Assembly (NCBI RefSeq): GCF_009758125.1
Contig: NZ_WRXO01000014.1
Coordinates: 1-64,000, forward strand
Length of the DNA: 64,000 bases
DNA from: Chitinophaga oryziterrae
GTDB lineage: Bacteria; Bacteroidota; Bacteroidia; Chitinophagales; Chitinophagaceae
Direction: 5' to 3'
A model generated the notes under the pieces. The model was not told where the DNA came from and did not search any database. It saw only the letters and a program-made list of their open reading frames with translations. Position numbers and translations under genes: made by a program. Positions 18,772 through 28,160 of this stretch are shown piece after piece. The first letter of the stretch is position 1. Each line of letters opens with the position of its first letter.

Positions 18772-19299
18772 TTAACTTTCCAGGTTAATATCAATGTCGG
18801 TTGTATTATCCCTGTTCTTCCACTTGTTTAAAAAGTTGAACGACAGGAAAGTATTGCCGATGATCATCAGTCCGAATATGCCAAAGAATCCTATGATCAC
18901 ATTCATGGTACTGTTCAGCACTGCCGGTGTAATCTGTTTCTTTTGTTCTTCTGTCAGTTGCCCCATCTGTTTCCACATTTCTGCCATCACGGTATCATGA
19001 TAAGCAATTACGACGTAGCAGGTGACAAGAAGTATGCCTGCATAAATAAGGGCAAAAGCACCCATGATCCAGATACCCGTTGGCGTACTTTCCTTCAGGG
19101 AGATGGACTTGTCCATCAGGCTCTTTTGCAGGTACAGGGAAAGGATGGAGTGAATGAATACAGCGCCTATCAAAATTAAAAATGCCAGTACCTGTACAGC
19201 CCCTGATAATAATGTCATTAATAACATCATCAAAAAGAATCCCGAGAAAAATAAGTTGATACTGGTAAGCGCTCTGAATATTTTAAAGCTAAATGTCAT
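18772..19299 (-). CDS. Four-helix membrane protein, unknown function
   Basis: About 175 aa with four predicted membrane segments (about residues 10-32, 35-58, 78-100 and 135-158) and a charged loop rich in Q and K between the third and fourth. I recognise no family. The ATG at 19299 is preferred over an in-frame GTG at 19317 because a TAGGTTTG -7 box at 19322-19329 puts the transcript start near 19315. It lies directly upstream of rarA. Confidence 0.75.
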   Translation of the reverse strand: MTFSFKIFRALTSINLFFSGFFLMMLLMTLLSGAVQVLAFLILIGAVFIHSILSLYLQKSLMDKSISLKESTPTGIWIMGAFALIYAGILLVTCYVVIAYHDTVMAEMWKQMGQLTEEQKKQITPAVLNSTMNVIIGFFGIFGLMIIGNTFLSFNFLNKWKNRDNTTDIDINLES

Positions 19300-19321
19300 G
19301 CAATTCCGTTTTAACACACTA

Positions 19322-19329
19322 CAAACCTA
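19322..19329 (-). promoter_or_regulatory. Putative -7 box for membrane protein-rarA unit
   Basis: TAGGTTTG on the minus strand matches TAnnTTTG, 23 nt before the ATG at 19299. The -33 box is not clear. Confidence 0.45.
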
Positions 19330-19452
19330 CTAAACAGTAGGCAAACCACCCACTGTCAGCCCCTGCAAAACACCGTTTGTCAAAAACCCGCTCCCTCAAA
19401 CGCCGTAGATGCCCTGTTTTAGCTATCTTCATAAAATAAACCTGTTTAATTT

Positions 19453-21495
19453 ATGAAGTTACAACTCCCGTTGCTGGCTGCCGTTACTCTGATGACGGCC
19501 TGCAACACCAACACCACCACGCAGGCAGGGGCGGATTCAACCAAAATACCAGCCTTTGAATTAAGTTCAATTGATTCCACAGTTAAACCCTGTGATGACT
19601 TTGACGGATTTGTAAATGGCAACTGGAAGAAGAACAATCCCATCCCTTCTACAGAAAGCCGCTGGGGCGCCTTTAATGTACTGGACAAACAAAACAAGGA
19701 AGTTCGCCTCAAAGGCATCATCCTTTCGCTGGCAGACAAGAAAGACCTGAAAAAAGGTACCGAAGAACAACAGATCTCCGACTTTTACCGCTCTTTCCTG
19801 GACACTGCTACCATTGAGAAACTGGGTATTACCCCATTGCAACCTTATCTCGATAAGATCAATGCCATCAAATCATTTGCCGATTACGCAAAGGTTTCAG
19901 GAGAATTACAGAACATCGGTATCTCCGGTGCTTTTGGCTTTGGCGTAGACGCCGATGCCCGCAACAGTAAAATGAATGCGGTGTATGAAGGCCAGGACGG
20001 ACTTAGTCTGGGGGAAAAAAGTTATTACGAAAGACAGGATTCCAGTACCAAAGACGTACGTAACGAATTCGTTAAACACGTCGACAAACAATTTACCCAG
20101 GCCGGTTTCAAAGATGCGAACCCGGGTGCTACCATCCTGGAATTCGAAACCAAAATGGCTAAACTGCAACTGACAAACGTACAGTTGCGCGACCCCGTTA
20201 AAACTTACAACAAAGCTCCTTTCAGCGAGCTGAAAACACTGGCACCGGATTACGACTGGGATACTTATTCCGATATCCAGGGCATCAAACCGGATACCCT
20301 GATCATCCAGGACAAGCCCTACGTAAAAGGCGTTGCCGCCCTGTTAAAAAGCACTCCGCTGGAAACACTGAAAACATGGATGCGCTGGCAGACACTCTCT
20401 CATTTCGCCAGTTACCTGCCTAAACCAATAGACAGCGAAAACTTCCATTTCTTTGCCACCGTTATGCACGGTACCAAAGCACAGAAACCCCGCCTGGAAC
20501 GCTCTATCCGCGCTACAGACGGCATCATGGGTATGCCGCTGGGAAAACTCTTTGTAAAGCAATATTTCCCGGAAAGCTCCAAACAGAAAGTATCTGAAAT
20601 GATCGAAAACGTTCGTACGGTGTACGGCGAAAGAGTAGATGGTCTTACCTGGATGAGCGATTCTACCAAGAAGATGGCCCACAAAAAACTGGCTTCCTTC
20701 ACCTACAAGATCGGTTATCCTGATAAATGGAAAGACTACTCTACCATCGATATCAAACCAGGTACGCTGATAGAAAACATTGTTTCTGCCAGTCACTTCA
20801 CACATAAAGAAACATTGGATAAAATAGGCAAACCGGTAGACAAGACCGAATGGGGTATGACACCTCAGACCGTGAATGCCTATTACAATCCGCTGAACAA
20901 TGAAGTGGTATTCCCTGCAGGGATCCTGCAACCTCCTTTCTTCAATGCCAATGCGGATGACGCGATCAACTACGGTGGTATCATTGCGGTAATAGGTCAT
21001 GAGTTCACTCATGGTTTTGACGACCAGGGTTCACAGTTCGATGCTGATGGTAACCTCAAGAACTGGTGGACAGACGCAGACCGTAAAAACTTTATGGCCC
21101 TGTCTAATAAGTACATCCGTTACTTTGATGGTATCGAAGTATTACCTGGTTTCCATATCAATGGTGCGCTCACCATCGGTGAAAACACTGCCGACTTAGG
21201 CGGTATTACCCTTGCTTACTATGCACTGGTAAAATCACTGAAAGGTAAACCGGAACCAAAACCTATTGATGGATATAACTGGAAACAACGTTTCTTCCTG
21301 GGCTGGGGTCAGGTATGGCATGGTAACAGTACAGAAGCTGCCCTGCGTAACCAGGTTCAGACAGATCCTCACTCTCCTGCAAGAAACCGTATTAACGGCC
21401 CGCTGCCTCATCTGAAAGAATTTGCTGAAGCTTGGGGCTGTGGTCCTGACAGCAAAATGGTACTTCCGGATAGCGCGCGTGTTGTAATCTGGTAG
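19453..21495 (+). CDS. M13 family (neprilysin-like) metallopeptidase lipoprotein
   Basis: 680 aa zinc endopeptidase exported as a lipoprotein (signal ending LMTAC). The zinc motif HEFTH (His516-Glu517-His520) and the third ligand Glu577 in ENTADLGG are both present, followed by the conserved HSPARNRINGPL segment near the C-terminus. It probably cleaves short oligopeptides in the periplasm or at the surface. Monocistronic; it converges on the GH32 gene across a giant hairpin. Confidence 0.95.
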   Translation: MKLQLPLLAAVTLMTACNTNTTTQAGADSTKIPAFELSSIDSTVKPCDDFDGFVNGNWKKNNPIPSTESRWGAFNVLDKQNKEVRLKGIILSLADKKDLKKGTEEQQISDFYRSFLDTATIEKLGITPLQPYLDKINAIKSFADYAKVSGELQNIGISGAFGFGVDADARNSKMNAVYEGQDGLSLGEKSYYERQDSSTKDVRNEFVKHVDKQFTQAGFKDANPGATILEFETKMAKLQLTNVQLRDPVKTYNKAPFSELKTLAPDYDWDTYSDIQGIKPDTLIIQDKPYVKGVAALLKSTPLETLKTWMRWQTLSHFASYLPKPIDSENFHFFATVMHGTKAQKPRLERSIRATDGIMGMPLGKLFVKQYFPESSKQKVSEMIENVRTVYGERVDGLTWMSDSTKKMAHKKLASFTYKIGYPDKWKDYSTIDIKPGTLIENIVSASHFTHKETLDKIGKPVDKTEWGMTPQTVNAYYNPLNNEVVFPAGILQPPFFNANADDAINYGGIIAVIGHEFTHGFDDQGSQFDADGNLKNWWTDADRKNFMALSNKYIRYFDGIEVLPGFHINGALTIGENTADLGGITLAYYALVKSLKGKPEPKPIDGYNWKQRFFLGWGQVWHGNSTEAALRNQVQTDPHSPARNRINGPLPHLKEFAEAWGCGPDSKMVLPDSARVVIW

Positions 21496-21512
21496 TAAAC
21501 AGGAACAAAACG

Positions 21513-21590
21513 GCTTTTGATAAGGACTATCTTACGTTTATCCTACGTCTTTCAACGTAGGATAAACGTAAGATAGTCCTTATCAAAAGC
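21513..21590. repeat. Perfect 36-bp inverted repeat (giant hairpin)
   Basis: Bases 21513-21548 are the exact reverse complement of 21555-21590, with a 6-nt loop (CTTTCA). It fills the gap between the convergent M13 peptidase and GH32 genes. It is much longer than an intrinsic terminator and has no U-tract. It could serve as a bidirectional terminator or RNase III-type processing site, or be the remnant of a palindromic mobile repeat. Confidence 0.9.
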
Positions 21591-21597
21591 TCTTCAA

Positions 21598-23052
21598 TCA
21601 CTTACCAAGGTCCCATATTCTGAGAGAATCTACTTTCACATTCCCCCTGTCTGCATAAATACTAATCCCTGTATCATCTTTACCCGGGAACAATAAAGTA
21701 GTATATACCATCTCTCCCCCATTCACAAATACTTCCAGAGACGATTTATCAAACAGTACCTGTATTCTTATCTTCTCCCCTGATACTGCCCCTGTATCCT
21801 TTCTGTTTACTTTTGTACTACTTACACGCGTACTGATATATAGATTTTTGCTTGCTATATCATATCCGATTTTTTCACCTGCCACAACAAATCCAAAAGA
21901 AGATGCCGTACCCGGTGTAAAAGTGGCATCTATCCAGTAACTATTACTATTGATCCCCTTCAATGCAAGCTCACCACTAACCGTAACATTCTTCTTAAAT
22001 ACTTTCTTAGCCGCAGGTAATTTATCAAGAGATGCATTCAACACAGCAGCGGGTTGTTGATATAAACGAATGCCTGAAGACGTTGTCTTCAGCATTAAAT
22101 CCCTTGGAATAGACATCTGTCCTCTCCAGGGATAAGTCCCGGTTTCAAATGGCATCAACCAGCCCAGCATGGTCTGTGTATGTCCCGGCAGATTATTATA
22201 AGGGATAGCCGCATAAAAAGTTGTCCCATAATCAACAAACAACTGCACATCCGCCGGATTATCATTCTTAAACGTCTTCCCGTCAAAATCTCCGGTAAAA
22301 TATTGCATACCGGTCGCTGCATCGGGATTCCCGGAAGATACCATCAGCAACCATTTCTTCTTAGTACTATCCCCATCCACGAAAATCGGAGTCAAGGAAG
22401 GGCATTCCCATATCTTACGGTTATCCCCCTGTTTACTGAACTCACTCAACAATTCCCACTTCTTTAAATCAGCAGACCCATAAAACTGTACTTTTCTGTC
22501 ATCGGGCACAGCCACCGTCATTACCCATTTATCTCCGACCCTTATCACACTGGGATCACGGAAATCCGGCCGTTGTATATCTATCACAGGATTACCTGCG
22601 TAGTTGGTATAAGTAAGCCCCCCATCATTGCTGTAGGCAATAAACTGGGACTCCTTTTTCTGTTTAGGCTGATCTGCTGTGTAAATAGCTACGATCGCAT
22701 TTTTACCGAAACCACTCGTATTAGTAGCGTCCAGCACTGCAGAGCCTGAGAATATCCAGGTAGTGGTATCCTTACCTTCTTTTTCAGGAATAGCCACCGG
22801 CAGGTGCTGCCAGTGCAACAAATCGCGACTGGTCGCATGGCCCCAGCTCATATGTCCCCATTTGTTTTCAAAAGGATTATGCTGATAATACAGATGATAA
22901 ATACCATTAATGTAAATCAACCCATTAGGGTCATTCGTCCAGTTTTTAACTGGGGTAAAATGATACACTGGCCGCCATTGCGGAGTAGACGTATCCTGGG
23001 CATATAACAATACTGGCAGTATCGCTAACCAAATGGCAAAGAGTTTTTTCAT
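21598..23052 (-). CDS. Glycoside hydrolase family 32 (fructan/sucrose hydrolase)
   Basis: 484 aa with a Sec signal peptide (cleavage after LLYAQ). Catalytic signatures are intact: nucleophile Asp41 in WTNDPNG, transition-state Asp166 in FRDP and acid/base Glu216 in WECP. The five-bladed propeller is followed by the GH32 C-terminal beta-sandwich (FDKSSLEVFVNGGE). It releases fructose from levan, inulin or sucrose. No SusC/SusD pair or fructokinase is adjacent, so this is not a full fructan utilisation locus. Confidence 0.95.
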   Translation of the reverse strand: MKKLFAIWLAILPVLLYAQDTSTPQWRPVYHFTPVKNWTNDPNGLIYINGIYHLYYQHNPFENKWGHMSWGHATSRDLLHWQHLPVAIPEKEGKDTTTWIFSGSAVLDATNTSGFGKNAIVAIYTADQPKQKKESQFIAYSNDGGLTYTNYAGNPVIDIQRPDFRDPSVIRVGDKWVMTVAVPDDRKVQFYGSADLKKWELLSEFSKQGDNRKIWECPSLTPIFVDGDSTKKKWLLMVSSGNPDAATGMQYFTGDFDGKTFKNDNPADVQLFVDYGTTFYAAIPYNNLPGHTQTMLGWLMPFETGTYPWRGQMSIPRDLMLKTTSSGIRLYQQPAAVLNASLDKLPAAKKVFKKNVTVSGELALKGINSNSYWIDATFTPGTASSFGFVVAGEKIGYDIASKNLYISTRVSSTKVNRKDTGAVSGEKIRIQVLFDKSSLEVFVNGGEMVYTTLLFPGKDDTGISIYADRGNVKVDSLRIWDLGK

Positions 23053-23192
23053 AACAAGTGGTTTTAGATTAAAAGGATGAAAAAGTTGGCCCTTCCCATC
23101 ATAATAAGTTAAAAATAGCGTTTATATAGATATCAAAGGATTCCCCCTGTTTTTAAACTTTTGCCGTAAATTTGGGATCAAATCTTGCTAAT

Positions 23193-23423
23193 ATGACCGG
23201 CCTTATTAAACAATATCGTACTGAGATCCGTAATATCTTCATTATCGCCCTCGTTGGACTGGCTTTACCTTATTTACCCAAACTGGGTGCAATGATACTG
23301 ACCGTTACAGGACTAATCATTTCCATGGCCCTGCTGGCAGGCGTTGTGATAGGAATGTCCCTGAAAGTATACTTCAGGACCCTGGTAATGCGTATTACTA
23401 AAGATAACGAGGCTACCGCCTGA
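23193..23423 (+). CDS. Small two-helix membrane protein, unknown
   Basis: 76 aa: a short polar N-terminus, two membrane segments (about 12-30 and 32-56) and a basic tail (FRTLVMRITKD). The ATG at 23193 is used because the only upstream in-frame start is TTG. A TAAATTTG box at 23167-23174 may be the promoter. Family not recognised. Confidence 0.6.
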   Translation: MTGLIKQYRTEIRNIFIIALVGLALPYLPKLGAMILTVTGLIISMALLAGVVIGMSLKVYFRTLVMRITKDNEATA

Positions 23424-23434
23424 AAACTGGTATT

Positions 23435-23728
23435 ATGATAAGAACTTTCTATATCTGCCTGTTGACAGGATTATTAGCGGCTTGTAATGAAGCCCCTAAA
23501 AAAGGGATACCTGCGGAAACCGCAAAACCGGCTGAACAAGCTCCGGAACCAGCGCAAACAGCGGCAATAGCCGGTAAGTTCCCGGATGCAGTTTGTGGAA
23601 TGCCTTATGATACAGCCTATCATGAATGGAGTGTCTATAAAAAAGATACCCTTCATTTCTGTTCATCGACCTGTAAGCGGGTATTTGATAAGAATCCTGA
23701 GAAGTACGCTTCAAAACTGGGCCTTTAA
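23435..23728 (+). CDS. YHS-domain lipoprotein
   Basis: 97 aa with a lipoprotein signal (LLAAC), a Pro/Ala/Glu-rich linker (about 22-48) and a YHS domain: VCGMPYDTAYH followed by HFCSSTCKRVFDKNPEKY. YHS domains often bind metals through their cysteines. It starts 11 bp after the preceding small membrane protein, so the two are probably one operon. A periplasmic metal-binding or metal-sensing role is an inference. Confidence 0.8.
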   Translation: MIRTFYICLLTGLLAACNEAPKKGIPAETAKPAEQAPEPAQTAAIAGKFPDAVCGMPYDTAYHEWSVYKKDTLHFCSSTCKRVFDKNPEKYASKLGL

Positions 23729-23735
23729 ATAATTA

Positions 23736-23763
23736 ATACCGGCTCCCCAACCAGAGCCGGTAT
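23736..23763 (+). terminator. Putative terminator after YHS gene
   Basis: 10-bp stem ATACCGGCTC (23736-23745)/GAGCCGGTAT (23754-23763), weak T-tract. Confidence 0.6.
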
Positions 23764-23910
23764 ATCATTCGTTTAGGCTTCGAAAAACAGCGCCATCATT
23801 TAGAGTTTCAGGCCACCCTGTTTTATCCTAATCGACCACCTGCCCCTTTTTGTCGCCGACCAGATGTAACATAGTCAACCGTTTCACGTCTAATATATAA
23901 ACTCATATGC

Positions 23911-24318
23911 ATGAGATCACTTTCTACCACACTGCTGCTACTCTTCCTGCTGTGCAGCTGTGAGAAAAATGATACAGAGGCTACCCCCTCTATAGATGTG
24001 ACAGGCACGTGGCAGCTTTCCGCAAAGATGCCCTTTCCTGATACTACATGGAGCGCTATCGCTTCTACAGACTCTGCATCTTATGTATTCGGGAACAATG
24101 GTCAATTCTCATTTGACGCAAAAGCACATCACGTCACAGGTGTTTATAAAGTACTGGCAGATGGTAATGGGGTAAAACTGATTATCACAGGAACAGACTC
24201 CCTCTCTCAATATCTTCAGGTACAAAAGTCAGGTGATTCCGCCATCAGGGTGGATGACTGGCTAAAAGGCATTTCCCAAAAGGGTTATGCCAGTAAGATG
24301 TTCAAAAAGATCAATTAA
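23911..24318 (+). CDS. Small lipoprotein, lipocalin-like
   Basis: 135 aa with a lipoprotein signal (LFLLCSC). The mature part opens with VTGTWQLSA and continues with short beta strands (SYVFGNNGQFSFD, GVYKVLADGN), a pattern seen in small lipocalin-like Bacteroidota lipoproteins. No catalytic motif. Function unknown. It converges on the Oar-like receptor gene across a strong hairpin. Confidence 0.7.
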   Translation: MRSLSTTLLLLFLLCSCEKNDTEATPSIDVTGTWQLSAKMPFPDTTWSAIASTDSASYVFGNNGQFSFDAKAHHVTGVYKVLADGNGVKLIITGTDSLSQYLQVQKSGDSAIRVDDWLKGISQKGYASKMFKKIN

Positions 24319-24343
24319 ATCATACTGTTATATAAAAAAGAAA

Positions 24344-24367
24344 CGTCCCGGGAGTATTCCCGGGACG
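24344..24367. terminator. Bidirectional terminator hairpin
   Basis: Perfect 10-bp stem CGTCCCGGGA/TCCCGGGACG with a GTAT loop; on the minus strand it runs into TTTCTTTTTTAT. It ends the receptor transcript and probably also the small lipoprotein transcript. Confidence 0.85.
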
Positions 24368-24482
24368 GTCAATTAAAACAGCTTATGAAAATCTACGCTT
24401 ACGTTCAAATTTGATATGCTAAAGATAACCTCCCTATATTACTTCACTGTTATCCCAGCATTACCAGCGTATTAACAATTAC

Positions 24483-27400
24483 TTAGAAGCTATATCTTAA
24501 ACCTAACTGCATCTGGTGTCTGCTTGCAAAGAAATCCTTTGAATACGGAGTACCAGGGTTAGACCAGGTATACACCGGATATGCAGTAGGAGTACCAGCA
24601 GTAGCAGTACTTAAACCTACGCTTGCAGTTGAGTTAAATGTATTTGGTGAGAAGTACTGAACACCCCAGTTCTTGTTCAACAGGTTAGTCAGGTTCACGA
24701 TATCATAAGTAAGACTAAGTGTGTGTGTAGCCTTACCAGCCTTAAAGTTGAAATCCTGTGTGAAACGGAAGTCAGCCTGTGTATTCCATGGAGTACGTCC
24801 ACCATTACGTTCTGTGAACTGGCCTTTACGTTTGCTCAGGTATTTATCACCTTCTACATAAGCAAAGAACGCATCAGCCATGCTCTGGTTAGCAGCAGTA
24901 AAGAACTGACGGGCTTCCGCCTGGTCCTTTGGAATGTACGCTAAACTTACCTGCTGTGGTGTACCCTGTATAGTAGTATTTACGAAACCATAAGTGAATG
25001 GAACACCTGAAGAGGTATTAAAGAATGCAGCGAAGTTAGCAACGAAACGACCATTGTGCATCCAGTCAACTTTGTAGTTAGCAGTCACTACGATACGGTG
25101 ACGGATATCAAAGTTGGAATAAGCCAGTTTAGGATTATTCGGGCTCAATGCCTGGTTTAACTGCCAGTTAGATTCCATTGAGTTACGGATACCATTGGTG
25201 ATGTCTTTAGACTGACCATAAGTATACGCTGCAGATGCATTCAGACCCAGTTTGAAGGTTTTGCTAACCTGACCGGTAATACCATAACGGTATCCTTCTT
25301 TAGTATTAGATAACAGGTAAGCATTGGTAAACTTAGAGTTGATCTTTGCTCCACTGTAGATAGGCTGTTGTTTCTGCGTATCATAGATCATGTAGGTAGG
25401 ATTATCTACCAGGTTCACCTGCTGGAATTTCAGATCATAAATCGTCTTGGTATAAATACCTTCCAGGGTAAAGCGCCATTGATCAGGAGTAGAATAATCC
25501 AATGCCAGGCTGCTTCTCCACATCTGCGGCATCTTGAAGTTGTTGTCTATTAAGTCTACCTGTGTAGCACCGGTAGCATCATGTACATTCACTCCCTGTC
25601 CTGCAACAAACTGTGCAGCACCCTGATTGTTTACATTAACCGGATTGGTACCTGCTGCAGGAGCATCTGTTGCACTGGTATAACCGAATTTCTTATCATA
25701 AGCACCGTAGCTGGTACCATTGTTATAATAAGCATAACCTAACCATGCGAAAGGAATACGGCCGGTGAATAAACCGGTACCACCACGTAATACCAGGCTC
25801 TGATCACCATTGATATCAAAGTTAAATCCTAAACGTGGAGAGATCTGCACATTGTTCAGGTATTTGTTCCTGATATCTTTAGGTTTGGTGTAAGTATAAG
25901 TAGTACCGTAGTTTGCGTCCTCAGTTGCATTTACAGTCTTGTCGCTCAACGCTTGCTTATTAGGCAGGTTGGTGTAGTCAAAACGGATACCCGGAGTGAT
26001 CTTGAAACGATCAGATACCTGGATCTCATCCTGTGCGTAAACGCTGTACAAACCAATCTTGAACTTAGCTGATGGATTATCCATGATATAATCACGGGAG
26101 TTATCAGTGTAGTTAAAGTTACCACGTACGCGGCTGGGCTTGTCTGCCAGGAAGTCTGCAATAGTTTTATAATCCACACGGCCATTCCATGAGTTTACAA
26201 AACCATAAGTGATGTTGTAAAACTCGTTATGTGTACCGATAGTGATATTGTTCCTGCCTTTGAAGATGCTCACGTTATCAGTAAATTCAAACGTCTTCTG
26301 CTTCATGTTAAAGATAGCAGCTTCACGGTCTGTACCTAAGAAGATAGTACCCCCGTTAGAAGCGATCTGGATCTGAGGTAAAGAAGGATCAGAAGTCGGG
26401 TTACGGTAATCATGAATATTAGAATAACCAACAATCAAACTGTTTGATAAAGTATTTGAAAAATGGCTTTTCAATTCTGCTACTGTAGATGACTGGTTAT
26501 TTACCTGTTTGTAATCTATACCGCTGAAACGGAAGTTCTGCTGGTCACGTTCCAGGTTAGTAGCCTGTGAAGTGATGGTATTGTTACGGATAGATAACTG
26601 GTGTTTATCATTGATATTCCAGTCCAAACGGTTGAAGAACTTATTAGAGTTGGAATAGATACTGGTATTACCATAAGTTCCCGGGTCATATTTACCGGTT
26701 TTAGTAACATCCAGGTCCAGCATATGCTGTCTGATCTGCTGTGCCTGATCTACGGTCAGCAGTTTCATATCTGAAGAACCTGCACCTAAGATAACAGGGT
26801 CATTCCTGCGGGTGATCTCTTCGTTAGTGAAGAAGAACAGTTTGTCTTTGATGATAGGGAAACCTAAACGAACACCTGTCTGATAATCATGAAAATCAGA
26901 AGGCAGTTTGGAACCGTCACCTGCATTGTTCTTACCGATCAGGGAAGCATTACGGCCAAAACCGTATACGGAACCATGAAACTCATTGGTACCGCTGCGT
27001 GTAACCGCATTGATACTACCACCTAAGAAGTTACCGATCTTTACATCATAAGGAGCCAGTAACACCTGTATGTCCTGTACTGCATCCAGAGATACAGGAT
27101 TAGTACGGGTGCTGCTTCCTGGCTGACCAGAAGTGTTACCCTGTCCACCCAGAGAAGGACTGAATCCAATCGCATCATTATTAATAGCACCATCCAGGGT
27201 TACGTTGTTATAACGGTAGTTGGTACCCAGGAAGGAGTTGTTATTACTCTGAGGAGTAGCGCGGGTAAAATCCTGAAAACTGCGGTTCAGGGAAGGCAGT
27301 GTTTTCAGAGCGTTCTGTCCTACGCGGAAACCACCGGCTTTACCAGTGTTATTTCCTTTTACTACTACTTCACTTAAAGCAGTAGATTCGTCAGCCAACT

Positions 27401-27725
27401 GGAAATTAAAGGTAGTGCTACCTAATCCCAGGTTCACATTAATCCTTTCTTCTTTTTTATATCCGATAAAAGTTACTGTAATGGTGTAAGGACCACCTGG
27501 ATTCAGGTTGTTGATCAGATAACGTCCTTCTGCATTTGTTTGTCCGCCATAACGGGTACCTGTACTGGTATTTACAGCTAATACGGTAACCCCGGGAAGC
27601 ATTTCCCCTTTTGCACTCACTACTTTACCCGTCAGTTGGGAAGAAGTGATCTGCGCTTTTAAGTTGGTTGTTGAAAGTATAAGGATACTTACAAATAACA
27701 CGAGTGAAGAGTAAATCTTATTCAC
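24483..27725 (-). CDS. TonB-dependent receptor, Oar-like
   Basis: 1080 aa outer-membrane receptor. Signal peptide (cleavage after NLKAQ), carboxypeptidase-regulatory-like domain (about 30-115, GKVVSAKGEMLPGVTVLAV), plug domain (about 120-250, YRYNNVTLDGAINND) and a long beta-barrel ending in an aromatic residue (LGLRYSF). The segments LLAPYDVKIGNFLGGSINAV and ITRRNDPV match the Oar-like group, which has no SusD partner. The promoter has four in-phase 11-bp repeats (27745-27799), the same plan as the TonB and lipoprotein genes nearby. Substrate unknown; phosphate-linked regulation is inferred. Confidence 0.92.
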   Translation of the reverse strand: MNKIYSSLVLFVSILILSTTNLKAQITSSQLTGKVVSAKGEMLPGVTVLAVNTSTGTRYGGQTNAEGRYLINNLNPGGPYTITVTFIGYKKEERINVNLGLGSTTFNFQLADESTALSEVVVKGNNTGKAGGFRVGQNALKTLPSLNRSFQDFTRATPQSNNNSFLGTNYRYNNVTLDGAINNDAIGFSPSLGGQGNTSGQPGSSTRTNPVSLDAVQDIQVLLAPYDVKIGNFLGGSINAVTRSGTNEFHGSVYGFGRNASLIGKNNAGDGSKLPSDFHDYQTGVRLGFPIIKDKLFFFTNEEITRRNDPVILGAGSSDMKLLTVDQAQQIRQHMLDLDVTKTGKYDPGTYGNTSIYSNSNKFFNRLDWNINDKHQLSIRNNTITSQATNLERDQQNFRFSGIDYKQVNNQSSTVAELKSHFSNTLSNSLIVGYSNIHDYRNPTSDPSLPQIQIASNGGTIFLGTDREAAIFNMKQKTFEFTDNVSIFKGRNNITIGTHNEFYNITYGFVNSWNGRVDYKTIADFLADKPSRVRGNFNYTDNSRDYIMDNPSAKFKIGLYSVYAQDEIQVSDRFKITPGIRFDYTNLPNKQALSDKTVNATEDANYGTTYTYTKPKDIRNKYLNNVQISPRLGFNFDINGDQSLVLRGGTGLFTGRIPFAWLGYAYYNNGTSYGAYDKKFGYTSATDAPAAGTNPVNVNNQGAAQFVAGQGVNVHDATGATQVDLIDNNFKMPQMWRSSLALDYSTPDQWRFTLEGIYTKTIYDLKFQQVNLVDNPTYMIYDTQKQQPIYSGAKINSKFTNAYLLSNTKEGYRYGITGQVSKTFKLGLNASAAYTYGQSKDITNGIRNSMESNWQLNQALSPNNPKLAYSNFDIRHRIVVTANYKVDWMHNGRFVANFAAFFNTSSGVPFTYGFVNTTIQGTPQQVSLAYIPKDQAEARQFFTAANQSMADAFFAYVEGDKYLSKRKGQFTERNGGRTPWNTQADFRFTQDFNFKAGKATHTLSLTYDIVNLTNLLNKNWGVQYFSPNTFNSTASVGLSTATAGTPTAYPVYTWSNPGTPYSKDFFASRHQMQLGLRYSF

Positions 27726-27744
27726 GTCTTTATTAATTTTGACG

Positions 27745-27799
27745 CAAACCTATCCCTGCTACATTATGCCAATGTTAACACAATATTAAATTAATGTTA
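27745..27799 (-). promoter_or_regulatory. Pho-box-like promoter of Oar-like receptor
   Basis: Minus-strand -7 box TAGGTTTG (27745-27752). Upstream, TAAT, TAAC, TAAT and TAAC begin 14, 25, 36 and 47 bp before the box, exactly 11 bp apart. No TTTG -33 box is needed if an OmpR-family activator binds here. The ATG is 20 nt downstream of the box. Confidence 0.7.
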
Positions 27800-27869
27800 A
27801 CACATACGCATACGTATCACTATCAACAAATTACAGATTGATTTGTTGAATATGTATGGTAAAATTTTG

Positions 27870-27998
27870 TTAAGATCTGAACCTTTTCAGTGCAGAAACG
27901 GCATAGGCATACTTACTCTCTAAAGGAAAGTGCTGCATGATATACAAACAAAACATTACCGGGAATCGATAAAGTGCGGGAGAAGATCCAGTTCGCAT
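27870..27998 (-). CDS. Unannotated 42-aa small protein candidate
   Basis: The first ATG downstream of the TATTTTTG promoter at 28028-28035 opens a 42-codon frame ending TAA at 27870-27872. The leader is about 23 nt and A-rich, like other Bacteroidota starts. The peptide has a hydrophobic middle (FPVMFCLYIMQHF) and a basic C-terminus (ALKRFRS), so it could sit in or on a membrane. No family recognised. The main support is the shared promoter architecture, since codon statistics are weak at this length. The alternative is that the transcript is only a long leader of the Oar-like receptor gene. Confidence 0.45.
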   Translation of the reverse strand: MRTGSSPALYRFPVMFCLYIMQHFPLESKYAYAVSALKRFRS

Positions 27999-28027
27999 TA
28001 TAGGTTTTCTTACTCTTTCGCAGGTAT

Positions 28028-28093
28028 CAAAAATAACTATCGTGTGTTAAGAGAGTGTTACCCCAATATTAACTTTATCAATTATGAGTGTTA
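28028..28093 (-). promoter_or_regulatory. Pho-box-like promoter facing the 42-aa ORF
   Basis: Minus-strand -7 box TATTTTTG (28028-28035). TAAC, TAAC, TAAT and TAAC begin 14, 25, 36 and 58 bp upstream of it (the 47-bp slot is degenerate). It lies inside a 494-bp stretch with no long gene and points toward 27998 and, further on, the Oar-like receptor. Confidence 0.65.
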
Positions 28094-28160
28094 AATTTTA
28101 TATCAATGTTGAATGCTATATATACAACAAACGTAATAGGTTCCGGACGGAGCTGTAACG

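Noticed and set aside
20344-21012. 222-aa minus-strand ORF inside the M13 peptidase gene
   Set aside because: Antisense shadow of a clearly coding, motif-complete gene; no family resemblance.
21513-21590. Insertion-sequence end or miniature transposon
   Set aside because: No transposase, no target-site duplication seen around the hairpin; kept only as an unexplained inverted repeat.
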